A stretch of DNA of 41,594 bases, from the NCBI RefSeq assembly GCF_030411955.1, contig NZ_JASNRA010000010.1, forward strand, positions 1 to 41,594. The letters are read 5' to 3'. The stretch is from Massilia sp. YIM B02443 (lineage in GTDB: Bacteria > Pseudomonadota > Gammaproteobacteria > Burkholderiales > Burkholderiaceae_D). A program made the position numbers and the translations under genes. The notes below the pieces were generated by a model, which was given only the letters and a program-made list of their open reading frames with translations, was not told where the DNA came from and did not search any database. This document shows, piece after piece, positions 25,597-32,530 of this stretch (the stretch's first letter is position 1; each line of letters begins with the position of its first letter).

Positions 25597-25629
25597 AGTG
25601 TGCCGGGCGAAGATGAACCCGATCTTAAG
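25597..25629 (-). promoter_or_regulatory. QseB/PmrA-type operator before the qseB-like gene
   Basis: On the minus strand CTTAAGATCGGGTTCAT (25629 to 25613) matches the ygiW box at 15 of 17 positions. Ten nucleotides further lies a CACACT hexamer (25602 to 25597), at the same distance as the -10 in the ygiW promoter but a poor -10. The two boxes lie 85 and 75 nt before their start codons. Confidence 0.6.
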
Positions 25630-25632
25630 CGA

Positions 25633-25845
25633 TCAGGACTTCTTCTTCAGCGCCGTGCCCTTGTGCGCCGCCTCGGCGCCGGTCTTGTCGCTGGCCACCA
25701 GGTATTCCGGATTGTCTTTCGAAGCCGCCACGTGATGGCCCTTGATGTCGGTGGGCGAGGTCAGCTTCTTCTTGACCTTGCCGGTGACCGTTCCCTGCGA
25801 CGAGGACCACTGCACCTTGTCGCCGGCCTTGAATGCGTTGCTCAT
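25633..25845 (-). CDS. DUF2945 (HVA1-family) small protein
   Basis: A 70-residue protein with the DUF2945 pattern: FKAGDKVQWSSSQGTVTGKV, then TDIKGHHVAASKDNPEYLV and a Lys-rich end. The family has a small SH3-like beta barrel and is found in bacteria and fungi; function unknown. CAGGAG precedes the ATG at 25845. It lies upstream of the two-component operon on the same strand, and the operator of that operon begins just after its stop, so the regulator has its own promoter. Confidence 0.9.
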   Translation of the reverse strand: MSNAFKAGDKVQWSSSQGTVTGKVKKKLTSPTDIKGHHVAASKDNPEYLVASDKTGAEAAHKGTALKKKS

Positions 25846-25983
25846 GCTGGACTCCTGGAAGAAAAGGCGAAGCCCATTTGAGCATGGATCGCGGGCGCGC
25901 CGCGCGCCATCAGCGTGACAAAGCGGCGACAGGCAGCGTCGCGATGACGCCGGACGCGGCCCGCCGCGCCCGGGCTACTCACC

Positions 25984-27501
25984 TCACTTCTCGACCATCT
26001 GGCGCATGCGCCGGCGCAGTTCGCGCTCGCGCTTCTCGTGCGCCGCCCAGTCCTCGCACACGGCGCGCCACAGCGACACCAGCATCAGGATGATCACCAC
26101 CGAGAACGGCACGGCGAACACGATGGTGGCGGTCTGCAGGGCTTTCAGGCCACCTGCCAGCAGCAGGCTGATGGCCATGCCGGCGATCAGGCCGCCCCAC
26201 ATCAGCTTGCTGCGGGTGGACGGATTCGGGTTGCCCTTGCTGCTCATCATGCCCAGCACCAGCACCGCCGAGTCGCCCGAGGTGACGAAGAACACCAGCA
26301 CCAGCAGCGTCGCCACGCCCGACATGATCATCCCGAACGGCAGCGCGTCGAACAGCGCGAACAGCGCGGTGGCGGTGTCGACCCGCACCGCGTCGGCAAT
26401 CGGCACCTGATGCCAGATCTGCAGGTTCAGGGCGGTGCCGCCGAAGATCGAGAACCACAAAAAGGCCGCCAGGGTCGGCGCCAGCATGGTGCCGACGATG
26501 AATTCGCGGATGGTGCGCCCGCGCGAGACGCGCGCGATGAACAGGCCGACGAACGGCGACCACGAGATCCACCAGGCCCAGTAGAAGATGGTCCAGCTGC
26601 CGACCCAGGTGCTGTCGCGGAACGGCGTGGCGCGCAGGCTCATGCGCACGAACTCGGTGACGTAGCTGCCCAGGGTGCTGGTCAGCGTGTCGATGATGGC
26701 CACCGTCGGCCCGACCAGGAACACCACCAGCGCCAGCGCCGCGGCCATCAGCATGTTCACGTTCGACAGCAGCTTGACGCCGCGCTCCACGCCGCTGACG
26801 GCGGAGGTCAGGAACAGGGCGGTGGCGACCAGGATGATGCCGATCTGCGAGACCGTGCTCACTTCCAGGCCGAACACCGTGTTCATGCCGTTGTTGATCT
26901 GCAGTGCGCCGATGCCGAGCGAGGCCGCCACGCCGAAGGCGGTGGCGACCACCGCCAGCCCGTTGAACAGGCCGGACAGGCGCCGGACCGGCTTCCACGG
27001 CAGCGCGTCGGTCGCGGTGCTGACCAGGGCGTCGCCGCCGCGCCGATATTGGAAAAAAGCGATTGCCAGCGCCACCGCGCTGTACACCGCCCACGGGTGG
27101 ATACCCCAGTGGAAGAAGGTATAGCGCATCGCCACCCCGGCCGCTTCCGGCGTGTTCGAGACGGTGCCGGGCGGGGCGTCGATGTAGTGCGAGATCGGCT
27201 CGGCCACGCCGAAGAACACCAGGCCGATGCCCATGCCGGCCGCGAACAGCATCGAGAACCAGCTGCCGAGCGAGAACTCGGGCTCGTCGTCCTCGTCGCC
27301 GAGCTTGAGGTTGCCGTAGCGACTGAAGGCCAGGAAGGCCACGAACACCACCATGCCGAGCACCACCCACAGGTAGAACCAGCCGAAGTTACGGGTGATG
27401 GTGGCGAGCGCGGTGTCGAACACCGCGCCCATGGTCGAGGGCGAGATCACGCCCCACAAAACGATGGCAAGGATGAAGCCCGCCGAGAGTGCTGTCTGCA
27501 T
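25984..27501 (-). CDS. BCCT-family transporter (betaine/choline/carnitine type)
   Basis: A 505-residue inner-membrane transporter of the BCCT family with about twelve hydrophobic spans. Family motifs are GMGIGLVFFGVAEPISHY, the HWGIHPWAVYS segment and the conserved WAWWISWSPFVGLFIARVSRGRTIREF stretch of the substrate pathway (Trp-rich). Such carriers import quaternary ammonium compounds, often as osmoprotectants, with sodium or protons. The C-terminus is Arg/Glu-rich and cytoplasmic, a place where other members sense osmotic stress. The precise substrate cannot be read. Divergent from an AraC regulator gene. Confidence 0.95.
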   Translation of the reverse strand: MQTALSAGFILAIVLWGVISPSTMGAVFDTALATITRNFGWFYLWVVLGMVVFVAFLAFSRYGNLKLGDEDDEPEFSLGSWFSMLFAAGMGIGLVFFGVAEPISHYIDAPPGTVSNTPEAAGVAMRYTFFHWGIHPWAVYSAVALAIAFFQYRRGGDALVSTATDALPWKPVRRLSGLFNGLAVVATAFGVAASLGIGALQINNGMNTVFGLEVSTVSQIGIILVATALFLTSAVSGVERGVKLLSNVNMLMAAALALVVFLVGPTVAIIDTLTSTLGSYVTEFVRMSLRATPFRDSTWVGSWTIFYWAWWISWSPFVGLFIARVSRGRTIREFIVGTMLAPTLAAFLWFSIFGGTALNLQIWHQVPIADAVRVDTATALFALFDALPFGMIMSGVATLLVLVFFVTSGDSAVLVLGMMSSKGNPNPSTRSKLMWGGLIAGMAISLLLAGGLKALQTATIVFAVPFSVVIILMLVSLWRAVCEDWAAHEKRERELRRRMRQMVEK

Positions 27502-27552
27502 GTGTCCTCCAGAGACAGTAACGCGCGCAGGCGTCGAAATTTATGAGTAGAT

Positions 27553-27570
27553 ACATTTAAAATCAAATGT
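27553..27570. promoter_or_regulatory. AT-rich palindrome upstream of the BCCT gene
   Basis: ACATTT (27553-27558) and AAATGT (27565-27570) form a perfect 6-bp inverted repeat with a 6-nt spacer in an AT-rich stretch 52 nt before the BCCT start and 220 nt before the AraC start. It may be an operator of a dimeric regulator. The remaining 287-nt gap shows nothing else I can name. Confidence 0.35.
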
Positions 27571-27788
27571 AATTATATTCCTAACATCGGATTATTGCTG
27601 AGCGATAGCCGATTTGTACGCACTCGACGTCGATTTTGCCCCACATCCGGCATGGAATTGCCGCCAAGTTGGCGCTTCGTCATCGGCGCCACACCCGAAT
27701 GGCAAGGCTTGCAAATTTCGCTACTAGCCGAGCCACAAAAGACGCGTTTGGACGCATAATCGCTGTAACCACGTAAACACGTCGCGCG

Positions 27789-28742
27789 ATGCAAACCGGT
27801 TCCGATGTTGCCCTGACTTCTGCCTGCCAGCCATTGCGCTCGCCACGCATTACGCGCATCTCGCGTCTCTATGAAGTCATGGACCTGATGCTCGACTCGG
27901 TCGGCGATCCTCTGGCGCTGGGCAGCCTGGCCGCTTCGGCCAGCTATTCGAGCTACCACTTCGACCGCATCTTCCGCGAACTGACCGGCTTCTCGGCCGT
28001 CGAATACCAGAGAAAGCGCCGGCTGCGCCGCGCCGCCCATCTGCTGCGTCACGAGCCGGACGTCGCGGTCGGGCGCATCGCCCAGGATTGCGGCTTTCCA
28101 TCGAATGCGGCGTTTGCCAAGGCCTTCCGCCAGCAGTTCGCGATGTCGGCCAAATCGTGGCGCGAAGGCGGCTGGCGCGCCTACATGGACGCCCAGGTCG
28201 GGCGCGAGAGCGACGTCAGTTTCTTCGTGGCCGAACCGGGCAACCTGGCGGCGCTGCAGGCGCCCTATTGTCCGCCCGAGCCGGGCAGCGTGGCGGCGCG
28301 CGTGGAAGTGCGCAAGCTGCCGGCGGTGCGCCTGCGCTACCAGCGCTTCTTCGGCCAGTCCGGCGCGGCGCTGGCGCTGGCCTGCAACGCCTTCGCCGGC
28401 GCCTGCGAAGACGCGGCCGCCGTGGAACGCGGCGCGCCCTGGTATGGGGTGTTCGACGAGGATCCGGGCTTCACCGGCGAGCGCGAATACTGCTACGACT
28501 TCGGCGCCGACGCCGCCGTGCTGGACGACCCGGCGCTCGGCCTGCGCCTGCTGCCGGCCGGCAGCTACGCCTGCCTCGACTTCCGCGGCGAGTGGCCGCG
28601 CTTTCGCGCCATGTACGAGGACTGGCTGGAGCGCCAGGCGGTGTGGCGGCTGGACAGCACGCGGCCGCACATCCAGCGCGTCGAACGCCAGCGCGACGGC
28701 GGCTGGCAGGGGTGGCTGGCGCTGCCGGTCAAGCGGCGCTAG
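27789..28742 (+). CDS. AraC-family regulator with GyrI-like effector domain
   Basis: A 317-residue regulator. Residues ~25-130 hold the two AraC helix-turn-helix units (LAASASYSSYHFDRIFRELTG and IAQDCGFPSNAAFAKAFRQQF). Residues ~165-312 form a GyrI-like small-molecule binding domain (VEVRKLPAVRLRYQRFFG ... LLPAGSYACLDFRG), as in Rob/SoxS-related and drug-sensing regulators. It probably senses a small organic ligand and controls transport or resistance genes. The two neighbours, the divergent BCCT gene and the convergent sugar-uptake operon, are possible targets but no link is proven. Its 3' end overlaps the end of the MFS gene by 14 nt. Confidence 0.93.
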   Translation: MQTGSDVALTSACQPLRSPRITRISRLYEVMDLMLDSVGDPLALGSLAASASYSSYHFDRIFRELTGFSAVEYQRKRRLRRAAHLLRHEPDVAVGRIAQDCGFPSNAAFAKAFRQQFAMSAKSWREGGWRAYMDAQVGRESDVSFFVAEPGNLAALQAPYCPPEPGSVAARVEVRKLPAVRLRYQRFFGQSGAALALACNAFAGACEDAAAVERGAPWYGVFDEDPGFTGEREYCYDFGADAAVLDDPALGLRLLPAGSYACLDFRGEWPRFRAMYEDWLERQAVWRLDSTRPHIQRVERQRDGGWQGWLALPVKRR

Positions 28743-30075
28743 GTTCGCCGTTCGCCGGCCCGATCCGCATGAAGCGGCTCAGCACCAGCACCGGCACGCT
28801 GGCCGCCAGCACCCACACGAAAAAATCGCGGTAGCCCAGCGCCGCCTGGATGTCGCCGCTGATGGTGCGAAACAGCACGAAGCCGAGCTGCATGAAGCCG
28901 GTGCCGAGCGCATAGTGGGCGGCCTGGTAGCTGCCGCTGGCCAGCACCTGCATGATGAACAGGATCACGCCGACGAAGCCGAAGCCGTAGCCGAACATCT
29001 CGATCCCGAGTGCGCCCGCGATCAGCGGCAGCGATTCGGGCTGGGCCTCGCTCAGGTACCAGAACACGGCGTTGGGCAGGTTCATGGCCACGATCAAGAA
29101 CGGCATCGCGCGCTTCAATCCCAGCCAGGCGGTGAAGTAGCCACCCAGGATGCTGCCCGCCAAAAAGGCGCCGGTGCCGACGGTGCCGTAGACCCAGCCC
29201 ACTTCGGAGGTGCTCAAGCCGAGCCCCCCGACCTCGCGCGCGTCGCGCAGGAACAGCGGGCCGATCGACTGGATCTGCCCTTCGCCGGCGCGGAACAGGA
29301 TGATGAACAGGATCGCGGCCCAGATGCCGGGACGGGCGAAGAAGGTCTGGATGACGTCCACCAGCGTGGCGCCGATCGCGCGCACGCTTTGTTGCACGTT
29401 TTGTCCCGCCTGCGCCGCCACGCGCGGCGTGGCCGGCAGCGCGCGCACGTGGTACAGGCCGAGCAGCGCCATCAGGCCGCCCAGCAGCAGGAACACCGTG
29501 GTCCAGGCCGACGTCACGCCCAGGCGCCGTTCCAGCTCGCCGGCCAGGATCAGCAATCCACCCAGCGACAGGAACTTGGCGGCGTTGAAGAAGGCGCCCT
29601 GCCAGCCGGCATAGGCGGCCTGCTCGCGCGCGTCGAGGCTGGCGATGTAGATGCCGTCGGCGACGATGTCGTGCGTGCTGGACGCCAGCGCGACCAGCGC
29701 CAGCAAGGCCATGCACAACGCAAACCACATGGGAAGCTGCAGCGCCAGCGCCACCAGCGCCAGGCAGGCGCCGCCGATGACCTGGCACGCCACCACCGCC
29801 ATGCGCCGGCTCGGCGCCAGCTCCAGGAAGGGACTCCACAACGCCTTGAAGGCCCAGGCCAGGCCGAGCAGGCCGGTCCAGCGCGCGATCTGCTCGTTCG
29901 GCACGCCCATGCTCTTGAGCATCTGGCCGGCCACCAGCGCCACCGCGTAGAACGGCAGGCCCTGGGCCAGGTACAGGGTCGGCACCCAGGACAGCGGATG
30001 GCGCTTGCGAACCGGCGGCGGCGCCACCGGATCGGAGACGGGAGCAGATGCGGAAGCGGAATGCAGCGCGGTCAT
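28729..30075 (-). CDS. AmpG-like MFS transporter of the hexosaminidase operon
   Basis: A 448-residue major facilitator with about twelve hydrophobic spans, similar in its first half to AmpG-type muropeptide/sugar permeases (LSWVPTLYLAQGLPFYAVAL, and a THDIVADGIYIASL loop). The N-terminus is Ala/Pro-rich. The ATG at 30075 has CGGAG 5 nt upstream and follows the hexosaminidase stop by 13 nt. Context suggests it imports a GlcNAc-containing disaccharide or muropeptide across the inner membrane for the co-transcribed GH20 enzyme; the substrate is inferred. Its 3' end overlaps the convergent AraC gene. Confidence 0.9.
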   Translation of the reverse strand: MTALHSASASAPVSDPVAPPPVRKRHPLSWVPTLYLAQGLPFYAVALVAGQMLKSMGVPNEQIARWTGLLGLAWAFKALWSPFLELAPSRRMAVVACQVIGGACLALVALALQLPMWFALCMALLALVALASSTHDIVADGIYIASLDAREQAAYAGWQGAFFNAAKFLSLGGLLILAGELERRLGVTSAWTTVFLLLGGLMALLGLYHVRALPATPRVAAQAGQNVQQSVRAIGATLVDVIQTFFARPGIWAAILFIILFRAGEGQIQSIGPLFLRDAREVGGLGLSTSEVGWVYGTVGTGAFLAGSILGGYFTAWLGLKRAMPFLIVAMNLPNAVFWYLSEAQPESLPLIAGALGIEMFGYGFGFVGVILFIMQVLASGSYQAAHYALGTGFMQLGFVLFRTISGDIQAALGYRDFFVWVLAASVPVLVLSRFMRIGPANGEPSAA

Positions 30076-30088
30076 GGCGACTCCGGAA

Positions 30089-32530
30089 TCAAGGTGACAG
30101 GGTGACGGTTCGGCCAACGCGGCCACGGGTATCGACGCTGGCCAGCTTCACCACCTGCGCCCCTTCGAGCGCCACCGGATGCAGGTAGCGCGGGCTGTGC
30201 GCGCCGGGCGCGCTGCCGTCCAGAGTGTAATGCACGCGCATGCCCGGCAAGGCGATGTTCGCATGCAGCCGGCCGTCCACCAGCAGCGCGCCCGGCGGCG
30301 GCAGGCGGTAATGCCAGGGGTCGGGCATGCGGTCCAGCCAAGGCAGCACGCGCTGGCCGAGGCGGTTGGCGAATTCGTTCCAGTCGGCCGCCAGCGCCGT
30401 CGTGGCGCCCTCCTTGCCCGCCGCATGCCACCCCGGGTCAGGCGCCCATGCACGTTCGGCCAGCCCGATCATGCGCGGCAGCGCCAGGTATTCGAGGCGC
30501 GCGCGCGAATGCGTGTTCTCGCCCCACAGCTGCCCCTGCAGGCCCAGGATGCGCGCGCGGCCGGCGCTCTCCAGCGGCATTAACGCGGCCAGTTGCGCCG
30601 GAGCGGGCGCGCGCCCCATCGCGTCGCGCGCGGGCAGCACCGGCGCGTCGAGTGGACACATGCCGAAGGCTTCGCGCGTGCCGACGAAACCGGCCCAGTA
30701 GTAGCCCGGTTCGTCCGGGTGCTTGGCGTAGGCGAAGTCGAAGTACAGGCTGGCGGCGCTGGCCAGCACCACCTGGTGGCCGGCATTGGCCAGGCGGCTG
30801 GCGCAATCCTCCTGGCCGGAGCCCCAGCCGTTGTTCCAGACGTAGACGTGGAGGTCGCGCCTGGCGTCGTCGGCGTCGGAGGCCAGCGCCGTCTCTTCCC
30901 AGCCGGCGAAGGCGACGCCGTGGCGCGCCAGGATCGCGCGGCAGCGCGCCTGGAAGTCGGCGCGCAGCGCGCGCACGTCATGCCAGCCGCGTTCTGCCAT
31001 CAAGGCGCGGCAGGCGGGCGAGCCAAGCCAGGCGCCGCCCGGCACCTCGTCGCCGCCGGTATGCAGCACCCGCAGCGGCACGCCGGCCTCGCGGTACAGC
31101 AGCGCCACTTCGCCGACCACGGTGTCGATGAAGCGATCGACCGAGGGCAAGGCGATGCACATCACGTTGTCGTGCCACAGCTGCACCGATTCGTAGATCG
31201 AGGCGTCGTCCGGATCGTGCAGCAGATAGCGTTGCGCGCCCTCAAGGTCGCCGGCCGCCAGCAGGCGCGCATGGCGCACCCGCATCGCTTCCACCGCCGC
31301 GCGCGCGTGGCCGGGCATGTTGAATTCGGGGATGACCTCGATGTGGCGCGCATGCGCGTAGCGCAGGATGGTCACGAAATCGGCCGCCGTATAGAAGCCG
31401 CTGCCGTTCGAGCCGCCGCTGGCGGCGCCGGAGCCGAACGACGGCGGCAGGCATGGCGCCTCGCCCGGACGCGGCACGCCGCGGCGCGCCCCGACCAGGG
31501 TCAGTTCGGGCAGCGCGCCGATCGCCAGGCGCCAGCCTTCGTCGTCGGTCAGGTGGAAGTGAAAGCGATTGAGCTTGTAGGCCGCCATGCAGTCGAGCAG
31601 GCGCAGCACCGTGTCGACGCTGGCGAAGTGGCGCGCCACGTCCAGCATCAGGCCGCGGTAGGCGAAGCGCGGCGCGTCCAGCACCGCGCCGGCCGCCAGC
31701 GCGCCTTCGGCGTCGACCAGCTGCGCCAGGCTTTGCAGGCCGTTGAAGACGCCGTGCGCGCCGGCGCCGCGCACCAGCACCCGGCCCGGTGCAATCTCCA
31801 GCAGGTAGGCTTCGCGCGCCAGCGCCGGATCGGCCTCCCCCGCATCGACCGCGCCGGTTTCCAGCACGATTACGCCGCCGCCGTCCATCGGCAGCGCGGC
31901 CAGCAGCGCGCGCAGCCAGGCCGCCTCGGCGTCCAGCCCGGCCCCGTGTTTGATGCGGGTGGCGCGTCCCAGCAGGCAGCGGCGCGCATCGAAGCGCGCG
32001 CTGCGCGGACGCGGCGTGATGCGCCCGACCTCGTCCGGCGGCAGGGGCGACAGCGCCGCGTTCTGCTCGAAACGCCAGGCCGCGTCGGCGGTCGGCAGCA
32101 GGTCGCCGCGCATGCGCTGGCGCTGTTCCGGCCGGGTGAACGGCGCGATGATCGGGTCGCCCAGGTCGATCGCCGCGCCGCCGTCGCCCGGCGCCAGGTA
32201 GAAGCCGAGCGGCGCGTCTGTGATGCTGATCGCCCAGTGCAGCGCCTCGTACTCGATCGTGTGGCGCTGCCCCGGCAGCCAGGGGCCGCCCTGCGGCATG
32301 GTCAGGCAGAACAGGTCGCCGTTGACGTGGGCGATCGCGTAGCCGGGCGTGACGCTGGGCGCCAGCACCTTGCGGCAGGTGTTGAAGTACAGCGCCCAGC
32401 CGGGGGCGATCTGCCCGGTTCCATCGTTGCTGAGGCTCAGGCGCGCCGTGAAGGCATCGTCGCGCGTGACATTGGTGAGGCATTCCCAGGCGATGCCGAT
32501 CGCCCGGGACTGGAGCCGCCGCGCCGACAT
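30089..32530 (-). CDS. GH20 beta-N-acetylhexosaminidase without signal peptide
   Basis: An 813-residue enzyme that should remove terminal GlcNAc or GalNAc from oligosaccharides. The N-terminal ~150 residues fit the carbohydrate-binding CHB_HEX domain (GWALYFNTCRKVL). A GH20b-type domain follows, then the catalytic barrel: the Asp-Glu pair D494-E495 lies in HTGGDEVPGG, with upstream motifs DVARHFASVDTVLRLLDCMA and HFHLTDDEGWRLAI. A C-terminal beta-rich domain (VHYTLDGSAPGAHSP) closes it. There is no signal peptide, so it is likely cytoplasmic. The ATG abuts the TonB-receptor stop (32531) directly, so translation is probably coupled. Confidence 0.95.
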   Translation of the reverse strand: MSARRLQSRAIGIAWECLTNVTRDDAFTARLSLSNDGTGQIAPGWALYFNTCRKVLAPSVTPGYAIAHVNGDLFCLTMPQGGPWLPGQRHTIEYEALHWAISITDAPLGFYLAPGDGGAAIDLGDPIIAPFTRPEQRQRMRGDLLPTADAAWRFEQNAALSPLPPDEVGRITPRPRSARFDARRCLLGRATRIKHGAGLDAEAAWLRALLAALPMDGGGVIVLETGAVDAGEADPALAREAYLLEIAPGRVLVRGAGAHGVFNGLQSLAQLVDAEGALAAGAVLDAPRFAYRGLMLDVARHFASVDTVLRLLDCMAAYKLNRFHFHLTDDEGWRLAIGALPELTLVGARRGVPRPGEAPCLPPSFGSGAASGGSNGSGFYTAADFVTILRYAHARHIEVIPEFNMPGHARAAVEAMRVRHARLLAAGDLEGAQRYLLHDPDDASIYESVQLWHDNVMCIALPSVDRFIDTVVGEVALLYREAGVPLRVLHTGGDEVPGGAWLGSPACRALMAERGWHDVRALRADFQARCRAILARHGVAFAGWEETALASDADDARRDLHVYVWNNGWGSGQEDCASRLANAGHQVVLASAASLYFDFAYAKHPDEPGYYWAGFVGTREAFGMCPLDAPVLPARDAMGRAPAPAQLAALMPLESAGRARILGLQGQLWGENTHSRARLEYLALPRMIGLAERAWAPDPGWHAAGKEGATTALAADWNEFANRLGQRVLPWLDRMPDPWHYRLPPPGALLVDGRLHANIALPGMRVHYTLDGSAPGAHSPRYLHPVALEGAQVVKLASVDTRGRVGRTVTLSP

